Shown here in pieces: positions 27,401 to 37,380 of a DNA stretch of 64,000 nucleotides; position 1 is the stretch's first letter, and the number at the start of each line of letters is the position of its first letter. Source of the DNA: Neoceratodus forsteri. Its lineage: Eukaryota > Chordata > Ceratodontiformes > Ceratodontidae. Below the pieces are notes generated by a model. It searched no databases. It had not been told where the DNA came from and worked only from the letters and a program-made list of their open reading frames with translations. The stretch lies in contig CM057456.1 in NCBI GenBank assembly GCA_016271365.2, positions 886,286,001 to 886,350,000 of the forward strand, written 5' to 3'. A program made the position numbers and the translations under genes.

Positions 27401-28104
27401 TTACAAAATGAATTTTCCCTCCCCCAAACAGACTTTTTTAGATACCTACAGATAAGACATCATTTGGGACTATACCTACGTTGAAGGGACCTAAATGACT
27501 CCCCGCCTTAACTAGGAATTCTTCTTAACCAATTAGACACTGAACTGTCCCACCTACACTTAGTTTGAAAAATATATAAAATTTTATCCCAGAACTCTTC
27601 TGTCACTATAAAGAACATTCAATTAGCCTGGGAATCTGAACTTACCTTAACCTTAACTCCCAAACAATGGACCTGGATTTGGCATAGACAGCATAAAACT
27701 ACTATCCCCCACACTTGGCGTGAATTTGCTTGGAAAGCAGTAATAAGATATTTCAAGACCGCTCAAGTCATGGCCAAATATTCCTTGCCCAGAGACTCCT
27801 CTTGCTGGAGGTGATGTGGAGAGGTGGCGACCCACTCCCACATTTTCTGGCTTTGTCTGTCCTTAACACTCTTCTGGTTATAGAGATAGACAAACAACTT
27901 CAGGCCCTTTTCCTGCAGTTGGGACCTTTAACCCCTCTGATAGCACTCCTTGTACATCTGCCAATACATTTCAAAAACACCCATTACATATACCTTTTGA
28001 GTATACTTTTGGGAGCTGCTAAGAAAATTATAACCAGGTTATGGATGAGACCAGAAACCCCTAGAATGACAGATTGGGAAAATACAATATATTTATTTAT
28101 TTTA
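24438..28104 (+). pseudogene. L1 ORF2 (endonuclease and reverse transcriptase), broken, first part
   Basis: The endonuclease starts with MNGLSGPIKRYWTIQ and LLLQETHL (24438-24803). It continues after a stop at 24822-25538, where the catalytic GDFN-type motif reads GDLN. RT motif A reads LSLDAQKAFDRVFWDIL near 26190-26235. The catalytic YADD motif reads YEDD near 26493-26504, so alanine is replaced by glutamate while both aspartates remain. The thumb and C-terminal region runs 26766-28104, and a C-terminal zinc-type block near 27795-27860 is interrupted by a stop. The frame ends in MTDWENT at 28104, where the Rex1-like LINE begins. The last part of the protein resumes at 30371. Confidence 0.85.
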
Positions 28105-30369
28105 ATTTAAAATTTGGTTTCCAGGAAAGGCACACTGAGCCGAGGCTCATTTCCAGGTGCAACCCGGGTACAAGAGTACACTGAGTTATACAAGAGGTAC
28201 AAAAGTATTTAGGAATACAGGCATGAGAAACATCAGAAAAAAGTACAAATAATAATTACAGAATACAGGCAGTAAGTACTTCATCAGAAAAACAGTGCAG
28301 GCTTTAAACGATTGCAGTAGGGTAAAGCAAGTCCTGGAAATATACGATAGAGAGGCATGAATTCACTTTGAGACCTGTGGTACAGTAATGGCCATAGCAG
28401 CCTCTGAGAGTTGTGCCCCAGTGGGGGGCTCAATGGAGCATCTGAGGCAGGGAGGTGGGGGAGGAGCCTAAGGAGATGTTTAATGGCTGAAAGGGAGGAG
28501 GCCTGGCGAAGGGAAGGTGGAAGATTGTTCCATAGGAGGGGAAGGTTGCATGAAAAGGCAGCTTTGCCTGCAGTGTTGCGGGGGTGCGAGAGGTGGAAAG
28601 CGCGTGCGTCCCTGTGGTGGAGGGAGTAGTCAAGGGCCTTGGCTGGCGAAAGGCGGGAAGTGAGGTAGGGAGCCTAGTCAATACTTAGCTATGAGGGAGG
28701 CACTGTGGACAGTTCTTCTGTGTGAGAGTGGGGCCAGGGAAAGGGTGGTGTAGAGGAGACAGTGATGAGTAAGTGGCGGAGAGGCAGTGGCAAAACGACA
28801 GAAAGAGTTGAGTAGTATGTCAAGTTTGGAAAGGGTTGAGGTAGTGGCCATTCCGTAGATGATGTCCACATAGTCCAGCACAGGCAGGATTGTTTTCCGC
28901 AAGAGTTCACTACGGGTGGAAAGGGGCAGACTGACTTTGTGGCGATAGAGAATGGCGAGCTTCGGCTGGAGTTTCGCGCAGATGGCCTCGATATGGGTGG
29001 AAAGTTGAGGTAGCTATCCAGACAGACTCCCAGGTACTTTGAAGGCAGGGACTAACTCGAGGGGAGAGTTATCCAGAGTGGTGATTGCAGGGTGGGCAGG
29101 TAGGGATGGAGGCAAGCTTTTGTCTAGAGCCGAAGACCATGGTTACAGTTTTTTTGGCATTGAGTTTAAGCTGGTTTTTCAGGAACCAGGATTGGACTCT
29201 GTTGAAGTCATTTTGAAGAACTGAGAGGACACTGTCATGGGAGGGGCCCGAGGCATAGATGACAATGTCATCAGCGTACAGGTGCACATTTCAGGAGAGA
29301 CAGGTGAGAAGGAGGTCATTTATGAAAAAGGAGAAGAGGATGGAGCTGAGGATGGAGCCTTGGGGGACTCCTGAGAGGATGGGTAGAGGGCGGGAGAGGG
29401 TGTCTCCAATTTGTACAGACTGCTATCTGTTCTGGGAGATAAAAGTGGAACCAGTTGATGGTGGGTTGGGCGAGGCCAAAAGAGCTAAGTCTATGGAGCA
29501 GCAGGGGCTGGGAGGCAGAGTCAAAGGCTTTTACCAAGTCGATGAAAATGGCGGTGGTGGTTTGGCTGTTGTCCATGGCACTGAGGATAGAGTCGGTTAC
29601 TCGCAGAATGGTAGTGATAGTGGAGTGATGTTTTCTAAATCCTGACTGAAAGGGTGAGAGGGAGCTGTGGGAGGAGAGAAAAGTAGACAGTTTTGAGAGC
29701 ATAAGGGATTCTTGTATTTTTGCGAGGAAGGGGAGTAGTGAGATGGGCCTGTAGTTACCTGGCAGGGAGGGGTCATCGCCTTTGTGCAGAGGGAGGATCT
29801 TGCCTCTTTTCCAGGCAGAAGAAACTGTGGCAGTGGTGAGTGAGAGGTTGAGCAAGTGTGTTAAGGGTGCAGCTATGGCTGAGGCCGAGATGCGGAGCAA
29901 TCTGGGGTGCATGCCATCAGGGCTGGATTTGGACTGGTTTAGGGAGGTGAGAGCATTGTAGACTTCCAGGGAAGTGAAAAGAGAAAAGTGGAAGCCAAAG
30001 GAGGTGGGGGAGGATTCGGAATAGTCGGGTAGTGGAGGGGTGGAGTCTGGCAGGGCACATGAAACAAAAAACGAGTTGAACAGTTCTGCTACTGAGGCAG
30101 GATCTGAGACAGGTTTGCCATTGATGTTTAAGATAGGACAGGTCTGCTTTGAGGGTGGGTTGGTGAGGGAGTTGATCACCTTCCAGTAAGACGCAGGGGA
30201 ATTTGGGTTCCGTGTAAGTTGTGCTTTGAAGTAGGAGGACTTGGATTGCTGAACGGCTTTTGTACATTTGTTTCTAAGGTGTTTGTATGCTTGGAGGTCA
30301 TGGGTGGAAAGGGAGGCTTTATATAGCCTCCATGTCTTGTCCCTGTTGCGACCCAGGACAATAAGGTCG
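28105..30369 (-). mobile_element. Rex1-like LINE inserted in L1 ORF2, 5' truncated
   Basis: A long minus-strand frame (30530-29316, of which the part above about 30369 is antisense L1) gives the linker and the first half of a reverse transcriptase: ILPLHKGDDPSLPGNYRPIS, then SPFQSGFRKHHST, then motif A AIFIDLVKAFDSAS. After a frameshift near 29430, motif B reads SGVPQGSILS. Catalytic YADDIVIYAS lies in the frame 29287-29069. The C-terminal LPVLDYVDIIYG block (28902-28678) is typical of Rex1/Babar-type elements. The 3' end is A/T-rich with TAAATAAATA near 28090-28110. The endonuclease is missing. One in-frame stop precedes YADD. The clade name is by resemblance; other CR1-supergroup clades are possible. 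Confidence 0.8.
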
Positions 30370-30370
30370 G

Positions 30371-30920
30371 ATGTATGACATTTGTAAGATGGAAAGCATG
30401 AGAGCCAAATTACAAAATAAAACAGAAATGTTAATGAACAAATGGACCCCCTGGTTCCTTCACACATCCAAACATAGGCAAGACATTTGCCCTTTAACCA
30501 TCTCTGCTCAGTCCATCCACAGTGGCCCACTTTTCATATTCCCACCCTCTCTCTTTCATAATACTCCGTTCTGGTCCATTACCCATACTAATTGTCTACA
30601 TAGTTCAAGATTTTATTCGATAGAATATTGACACTTTGGGCCTTCAGATAGATCCTGAATGTTAAATGAGAAAGAAATTGATCCCCCCTTTTTATTATTA
30701 TTATTTTTATTATTTATTGATACTAGTGACTCATTCCTACACCTTATTCTGGTTTGGTTACAACAATCTTGATGTCATTAAGTTCATACCAGATTAATCT
30801 ACTAGCAAACAGAGTGAAGTCTAGAAATGTTGAGCTATACATCAAATGTATTATCCATGGATGTACTTATGAAACTTTCTCCCTGTACACCTTTTTTTAA
30901 AATAAAATAAAAACAAAGTT
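30371..30920 (+). pseudogene. L1 ORF2 C-terminal end and 3' untranslated region
   Basis: MYDICKMESMRAKLQNK and NKWTPWFLHTSK (30371-30480) are the extreme C-terminus of the L1 ORF2 and continue in frame from MTDWENT at 28104. The join shares only the dinucleotide AT, so the Rex1-like insertion made little or no target duplication. The remainder is AT-rich 3' untranslated sequence running to the poly-A tail at 30921-30933. Confidence 0.8.
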
Positions 30921-30960
30921 TAAAAAAAAAAAAGAAAAGAAAAGGTCTGACTGTACAACA

Positions 30961-31330
30961 GGTCACTTGATCACTCCAAGCAGCGACTACTGAAGAGCAT
31001 GAACTGCAATTATACTCCCACCACTCATCTGCAATTAGGTCAAAATACAAGTAGTTTGATACAGTGAGGAGTACTCAGAGGAGCACAGGCATACAATCTA
31101 CACCTGCTGCGCATGCCATCATGTCTGAGAGTCGTTTACAGGGGTAAGATTTTCCAGTATAATGATCCATTAGATGCTAGGTGACATACAGAAAAAGTGC
31201 CACTGAATTTCAAGCTGCACCACAGACAGGCTCAGATGATTCGCTGGGTAAGATTGCTTTGTTTATTCCATGGACGTAAGGTATTCATTTAGTTTACCTA
31301 GCACTAGAAAAAGATTTATAAAGTTGATAG
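30961..31330. other. Unassigned stretch
   Basis: Nothing recognisable lies between the transposon nest and the hairpin element. Confidence 0.4.
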
Positions 31331-31460
31331 AAGAAAAACAAAAGAGAATCTTTTTGCTAGCGATGATAAGACCTTTATTAGGCTAATGAAAAGTGAACTT
31401 TTCATTAGCCTAATAAAGGTATTATTGTTACCTAGCAAAAAGATTCTCCTTCTGTTTCTC
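31331..31460. repeat. Near-perfect 64-bp-arm hairpin repeat
   Basis: The left arm (31331-31394) and right arm (31397-31460) are reverse complements with a two-base loop (GA). The inner CCTTTATTAGGCTAATGAAA segments match exactly, and the outer GAGAATCTTTTTGCTAG segments match with few differences. The sequence just after the right arm (GTGGACTAGCACAGC) recalls 3' ends of some vertebrate short repeats, so this may be a head-to-head duplication of one such end rather than a classical MITE. Confidence 0.75.
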
Positions 31461-31611
31461 TCATGGTTTTGTGTGGACTAGCACAGCACAATCCTTTCTT
31501 AAAGTTGACAGGGAAAATCCTTCATCACGGCTGGACTGGCAGCCATAATAAGTTCACCTCAGCATCACACTCTGTAAAAAAAAAAAAAAAAAGTCTGCCC
31601 ACCTACCAATT

Positions 31612-33165
31612 GTAGCATAGAAACATAGAAACATAGAAGTTGGTGGCAGATAAGGACCGCAAGGCCCATCCAGTCTGCCCATTTCTTTTTCTGCCTTATG
31701 AATGTGCCAGCGGCCTTTACTCTGTCAATGGCATATCTATTCATACTCGTCTGCATTGCTCCCTTTTGCCTATCACATGCCTGTTTGAAGCCCTGCACTG
31801 CATTCATATCCACCACTTCCTGAGGTAGGCCGTTCCATGCATCCACCACCCTTTCTGTGAAAAAGAACTTCCTCACATTACCCCTTAATCGACCTCCCTC
31901 TAATCTCATGCTGTGTCCTCTTGTCCTGTTATTTTTCTTATATTGAAACATGTTAGACTCTTTCACCTTGTTAATGCCCTTAAGGTGTTTGAATGTTTCG
32001 ATCATATCAGCTCTCTCCCTCCTTTGCTCCAGGGTATATTTACTGAGCACCGTTAATCTGTCCTCATATGTTTTCTGATGCAGTCCCTGCACCATTTTGG
32101 TAGCCCTTCTCTGGACTGCTTCCATTTGGTTAATTGTCCTTGTGAAGGTGTGGCCTCTAGTACTGCATTCAGTACTCCAGATGGGGCCTAACCAGTGTCT
32201 TGTAAAGAGGGATTATTATCTCCCTCTTCCGACTTGTGATACCCTACTAATACACCCCAACATTCCCCTAGCCTTACCTACTGCTTTAGTGGTCTGCTTG
32301 GATGATTTCAGGTCAACAGTGATGATGACGCCCAAGTCTCTTTCTTCTCTTGTGACTGCCAGCAACTCCTCTCCCAGCCAATAGGTGGCTTCTGGGTTTC
32401 TTTTCCCTATGTGCATGATCTTGCACTTCTTTGCGTCAAACTCCAGTTGCCACTCTTCCAAACATTCTGCTAGTTTATCCAGATCTCTTCTCATTCTGCC
32501 CACCCCATCTGGATCATCAACTCTGTTGCTGATCTTGGTTTCATCTGCAGACAGACAAACCTTACCCTCCAGTCAATCTGCAATGTCACTGGTGAAGATA
32601 CTGAAGAGGACTGGCCCCAGGACTGATCTCTGAGGTACCCCTCTTGTGACTTGCATCTCTTCTGACTATATACAATTTACCACCACTCTCTGTTTTCTGC
32701 CCATCAACCAGTTTGCCACCCAGTTGACCAACTTCTGACCCACCCTGAGCCTACCCAGCTTATTAATCAATCTTCTATGTGGAACAGTATCGAAAGCTTT
32801 GCTGAAGTCAAGGTAGGCGACATCAACTGCTCCCCCTTGGTCCACCACTCTGGTTACCCAGTCAAAGAAATCTATGAGATTAGTTTGACAAGACCTTCCT
32901 ACTGTAAACCCATGCTGTCTTGAATCCATGTGCTCCTATGGATTCCAGGTGTTGCACTATCCTTTCTTTAAGGAGTGCCTCCATAATCTTGCCCACTACT
33001 GAGGTAAGACTGACTGGTCTGTAGTTCCCTGCCTCCTCCCTGCTACCACTCTTGTGGAGTGGGATCACATGAGCCCTTCTCCAGTCTTCTGGGACCTCTC
33101 CTGTGCTCAGAGACTCACTAAACAGTTCTGATATTGGCTCTGCTAGTTGAAAATGTATCTGACTA
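31612..33165 (-). mobile_element. CR1 LINE, 5' truncated, decayed
   Basis: The 3' end (about 31612) starts with three ACATAGAA octamers on the plus strand. Minus-strand pieces then run in order from high to low coordinates. AEPISELFSESLSTGEVPED and PLHKSGSREEAGNYRPVSLT lie at 33179-32880. Motif A AYLDFSKAFDTVPH lies at 32929-32666. Motif B is altered (GVPQRSVLGP near 32640). The catalytic FADD position reads SADE near 32545, so it is dead. The rest is KKCKIMHIGKRNPE at 32503-32216 and the C-terminal VQRRATKMVQGL, then ERVVDAWNGLP, at 32125-31565. Homology ends near 33150-33165, about 30 bases short of the tRNA-like gene. Confidence 0.88.
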
Positions 33166-33195
33166 TGTAACTTAAGCAACTGGAGAAGTACACAC

Positions 33196-33268
33196 AGGCC
33201 CTAGGGAGACTTGAACTCACGACCCCTGGTTTACAAGACCAGTGCTCTAACCACTGAGCTATAGGGCT
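33196..33268 (-). tRNA. tRNA-Thr(UGU), possibly a pseudogene
   Basis: The 73-base minus-strand sequence folds as a tRNA. The D stem is GCTC/GAGC around AGTGGTTA. The anticodon stem CTGGT/ACCAG encloses the loop CTTGTAA with anticodon TGT (Thr). The variable region GGGTC is followed by a T loop TTCAAGT. The acceptor stem GCCCTA/TAGGGC has six good pairs. There are two flaws: an A-C mismatch at position 1-72 and one mismatch in the T stem. The body is strongly tRNA-Thr-like. Without scoring I cannot say whether it is functional. No TTTT terminator follows closely on the minus strand. Confidence 0.8.
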
Positions 33269-33710
33269 TTCGAGTGTTAAATCTGTGAATGATCACTATG
33301 TTGTTTACTGACATGGCAGCCACCCTCTCATTCCTCACTCATTTTCCTTCCTGTTACTGAGGCAGCCAAGCTCTGCCATGCTCATTAATTAAACAACAGT
33401 TTAAAATGTTGTTTTTCTGCGCAGTTACTACAACCGCAAATATGTGCCTCTCAACCACCACTCTCTCTCACACACGCATAATGACACTCTGTCCACAGTA
33501 ACAATGGCACCAAAATAACAACACAGAATATTAAAAGAGAAATTGTTTTTATCCAGTATTATAAAAGCGAGGATTCAAGGAGGAAAACAGCCTATCTAAG
33601 AATGAAGGAATCATGCTACCAAGTAATAAGCACACACCAACACAGGTCTTTATCTGTACTTCATCCACATTAGCACTAACATTCTAGTCACAAACAACTA
33701 GTAGAAGGAC
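33269..33710. other. Unassigned stretch
   Basis: No gene or repeat family was recognised. Confidence 0.4.
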
Positions 33711-34165
33711 TGTTTTTATTTATTTATTTAAAAATTGGTAACTGGGAAAGGCACACTGCCCTGAGGCTCATTTCAAGCTGTGACCTGGGGGAGGGGGAAG
33801 GGGAAACACAGAGAAAAATTACAGTACATCACAAATGTAGGCACGCATAGATACCAAGTGAAAAACAACAGCATGATGTAAGCAATAACAAATGGACACT
33901 CCTGAAAGAAACAGTTCAAGTGCTCGGTGCCTCATGGGATAGATGGCAGTGCTGGTGGGGTCTGGAGACAGACCAATGGTGGAATCAAACTTAGCAATAG
34001 TAATGGGGGCCTAAGCTACAGGGAGTAAAAAGAAAGAGGGGGGAAGTCAAGGGGGGGTAAGAAGGAATAGGAGGGAGCAGGAAGCTGCCTTAGCTGGCAC
34101 CTAAAGGCAGGCAGTGAGGAGGAGAGAGGAGCTGGTTCCAGAGGGAGGAGAGGTGGTAGGAGAAA
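33711..34165 (-). mobile_element. Rex1-like LINE 3' fragment
   Basis: Starting from TTATTTATTTA near 33715, the plus strand reads GGGAAAGGCACACTGCCCTG and AGGCTCATTTC. This matches the 3' end of the Rex1-like LINE at 28105-28170 in order. Similarity continues, more weakly, through the GGTTCCAGAGGGAGGAG stretch near 34135. It is a heavily decayed 5'-truncated copy in the same orientation. Confidence 0.7.
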
Positions 34166-34680
34166 ATATTTACTATATTTTAAATGTTGTGTTTTCATTC
34201 ACTTCTGATCACATTTTCTCATCAAAATCCATTTTATGAGAACAATAAGTCACTCTAGAGTGTGTGTTAAGGAATGTAAGGCCCTCCACCTGTGGTGTCA
34301 GGCCTCACTACACCCCTGGCTGGCCAGTTATCTCAGCCTCACCCACAATCTATCATGTCTTCATTACTGAGTGTCATTCTTAGGTACAGTATATGTATAG
34401 GTGCCAGTCCAGTCTTGACCAAGGATCTTCCCTATCAACTTTATAAATATTTCTAGTGCTTTAGGAACTGTACACCATCAATTATTTGTTTGTGACTCAT
34501 AAGGGTGGAACAGCAACTGTCTGGCAGCATACATAAATATTATGCACTTTGTAACTTTTATAAGAGGTCATAATCCTGTTAAGTGTATTTTATCTACTAT
34601 ATAGAATGTATTTAATTAATCTCAAGACAATATGTGAGTGGAAAGCTAAGTTTTTCTCTGTACTAACATAAATCGGCTCT
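34166..34680. other. Unassigned stretch
   Basis: Nothing recognised. The sequence is AT-rich with no supported frame. Confidence 0.4.
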
Positions 34681-34985
34681 ACCATGCCGGCTCGACATCC
34701 TTTATGTCGACCGGAATCTCATGACGGAATCATTTTGACCGCAAGTTGCAGTCTACGTGACTCTGTGTGTCTCCGTCCTGTTTCTTTATCGAGGATGGCC
34801 TTCCCGACCCCCCCATCTTTAGATTCACAACTCCATTCGGAGTTGATTTGGGGTGGGGGTGCAAGACCAGGAGACAGCATGCCCCTGTCTCGGTCTCACC
34901 AACACAGCAACCTGTCGGCGAAGTGTCGATTTTGCCGACAGGTGTGTATTTTGCTCTGTTGGTGTCACCATAAGGGTGGCATACC
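34681..34985. repeat. CpG-rich unclassified block with internal hairpins
   Basis: This block has many CpG dinucleotides in an AT-rich surrounding. It contains the palindrome CGACATCCTTTATGTCG near 34692-34708 and a perfect stem CCTGTCGGC/GCCGACAGG (about 34911-34942). Its edges are sharp in composition, which suggests a recent insertion. I see no coding motif and no clear terminal repeat, so I cannot name a family. Confidence 0.45.
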
Positions 34986-35825
34986 ACATAAATCTACTTC
35001 ACAAGATGATGTCTTAAATGATCTACAATACTGTATGATGATATTTTTTTCACAAAACAATAAAATATAAGTTAAATAAAAGAATATCTATAATCTGTTA
35101 CCATTTGGAATGCTGTGCTAATGGAGAAAACAAAGCTACAATGTACTGCAAAGCTTCAGTGATATTGCTGTAAGTAAAAATGAGTATTATAAGAATGTTG
35201 TACCTGGATATATATATTTATTTTCCATTGAATTTTATAAAATCAGAAATAGAGTTTGGACATTAATTTGATCATTTTGTTATTCCCTTATGGTGCTGCA
35301 CTGCCCTTGTTTGCTTCTATCTACTGTAACCGAAATAGAGTCAATACAGAGTAAATAATAAACCAGATATTCTGGGGTCATCACAGAAAGTCTGTTGTGT
35401 ATCATAGCAATGTAGTTTTTACTCCCATCCTCCCCATTGCAATAAAAATCAATATATTTTAATTCAGTTTTCTATATCTATGACCTGGAAACCCACAATT
35501 TGATTAGCTGAAAACAGGTCAGTGTTCATTATAAAATGGACAGGAAAAACCCTCTGATCTGATTGGTTTGTTTGTGTCTTTACCCATGGGTAAATCCTGC
35601 AATGATCAATAGGTTAAGGCCCAGTGAACTTGCTTGCTTTATGAAAAATGAGAATTCCTATATAAGGCCCTATGGAATGTTTGCGTTTTAAATGACCATC
35701 TCAGTTTTTCTGAATGGCACAAAAATGTCACCTTGTGAAATTCTGAAGTGGATTTATGAGCACACAGCATAAGATGCCCACCCTCCCTAACACTGCAGTC
35801 ATTAGTTTGCATTTTGCCTAAAGAG
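34986..35825. other. Unassigned AT-rich stretch
   Basis: Nothing recognised on either strand. Confidence 0.4.
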
Positions 35826-37380
35826 ATACATAGAAGGTGATGGCAGAAAAAGATTAATTGTCCATCAAGTCTGCCCTGTAATGGCCATTAACTGTATGGA
35901 ATTCCCAAGACCTGGGGCTGATTTTGCAGCCCATCAGGAACCCACTCCACAACTGGCCAATGTGGACCAAATTCCCAGCAGTTGCAGACTTTGCTATTTT
36001 CAGCCTGCACTGCTGCAGGAGATGTTATGCCTGGTCCCAGGAGATGTTATGCCTGGTCCCACCAGGGGTATCATGTGGGTGCAGCTGCACCAAAGAAACA
36101 TCCTCAAGCTGCCGTAAACTGGGGCGGCAGTCAAAAACCGGCTCCCACTTTGAAAATACGATGCATGCAGGGAAAACTGCAGCTCTGCAAGTGAAGCCCT
36201 ACTTGCAGCAGTTTTTCCCTGCACCTGTGCTGATTCGGAGTGGGGGGTCTGAAAATCTAGCCTCTGATTCCTTACTGAACTAGCCTCGTCCCTATGTACT
36301 GCCCCTCCAGTCCTTAATATCCCTCTGTATCAGCCCCAGTCTGCCCTGAACCCATTGACTGTTGCTGCCACCACCACTTCTTTGGGCCATCTATTCTATT
36401 GCTCCACTATCCTCTATGTAAAGAACTAGATGACATCTTTCCTACCCCACAGTTTCCACTCATCTCCCCTTGTTATAGTGACTTCACACCTAGTCAATAA
36501 GTCCCCTCTATCCACCCTATTTATCCCTCTTATAAGTTTCGATCATCTCTGTCTTCCCCCTTCTGTCCTCCAACATGTACATTCTGAGATCCTTGAGTTG
36601 TTCTTCATATATCTTACCTTCCTGCACCTGGATCATCTCGGTGGCCATTCTCTGCACTGTTTTATCCTGTCCATGTCCTTTCTCAGGTGTGGAATCCAGA
36701 ACTGGTTATTGTACTTGAAATGTGGCGTCAACAGTGACCTACACAAGGGCAGAATCACCTCTTGCCATCTGCTACCAAAGCCCCTGCTGATTCACTCCAA
36801 TGTTTTGCTTGCTGTGCTGCATGCTTTTTTGCATTGTGCTGAGATTTTCAGGATGTCACTGATAACTACCCCAGGGTCCTTTTCCTCACCTGTCATGGCA
36901 AACTTCCCCCAACCCATCCAGCAATCCCTGTGTGGGTTTTTCTTTACAACATGCATCATCTAGCATCTCTTTGCACTAAAATGCAACTGGCTGATCTTAG
37001 ACCATTTCTCCAGTTTTCAAGATCCTGACATAACTCCCTGGACCCTTCCTCATTATCCACTGTTTCACATAGTTTTGTGTCCACAAAGAGATGCATTTTC
37101 CCTTTAATGCCCTCTCCTATGTCACTTATAAACACAGTGAACAGGACTGGTCATAACACCGACCCCTGTGGCACCTCACTCATGACCCCTCTTACTTCCA
37201 ATTCTTCTCTATTTACCACTACCCTCTGATGTCTCCATTCAACTAGTTTTTCACCTAAGTTGCAGTTCCTCCCCAACCCCATATCTTGTAGTTTTTTGGG
37301 TCCTCCTGCCCCCCACCATGCAGTGGCATCATTGCTGCCACTCTCCAAACTTGTGGCACTCCCCCCGACTCAAAAGAACA
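35826..37380 (-). mobile_element. Old, strongly decayed CR1 LINE
   Basis: The plus strand begins ACATAGAAGGTGATGGCAGA and CATCAAGTCTGCCC, the reverse complement of a CR1 3' end. At the other end a minus-strand frame (37348-37151) contains LVEWRHQRVVVN and SEVPQGSVL, the start of RT motif B. In between, plus-strand words such as CACTTATAAACACAGTGAAC are antisense remnants of the RT. It is the most diverged CR1 here, with no long sense frame. The plus-strand frame at 36430-36963 is antisense noise. Confidence 0.8.

Larger units (their letters stand above)
21445..30931 (+). mobile_element. Nearly full-length L1-type LINE, interrupted by a Rex1-like LINE
   Basis: The element carries ORF1 (21574-22600), an inter-ORF stretch, ORF2 (24438 to about 30500), and a 3' untranslated region ending in a poly-A run at 30921-30933. 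Candidate target-site duplications are AAGAAAGGAAAA at 21433-21444 and AAGAAAAGAAAA at 30932-30943, which match at 11 of 12 positions. Removing the 2.27-kb Rex1-like insertion leaves about 7.2 kb, a normal length for a complete L1. ORF2 has multiple stops and frameshifts, so it is not autonomous now. The unusually long spacer of about 1.8 kb between the ORFs (22600-24430), GC-rich in its first half, may hide another insertion. Confidence 0.8.
20913..30953. mobile_element. Tigger/mariner-like DNA transposon shell hosting an L1
   Basis: The left end reads TA then CAGTCAGACCTCTTTAATC, and the right end reads GGTCTGACTG then TA. These form an exact inverted repeat flanked by TA dinucleotides, as expected of Tc1/mariner-Tigger elements. 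The left interior (20913-21444) is noncoding. The right terminal repeat directly abuts the L1 poly-A tail. Before the L1 arrived the transposon was therefore only about 540 bp, a nonautonomous copy. The inverted match in fact extends five bases beyond the TA on both sides (17 bp in all), so the exact terminus is uncertain. The Tigger assignment rests on the CAGTC start and TA flanks only. Confidence 0.6.

Noticed and set aside
29259..29645. 128-codon plus-strand frame
   Set aside because: Antisense of the Rex1-like reverse transcriptase around motif B and YADD.
36430..36963. 177-codon plus-strand frame resembling a membrane protein
   Set aside because: It is the antisense of a decayed CR1 reverse transcriptase, so the hydrophobic look is an artefact.
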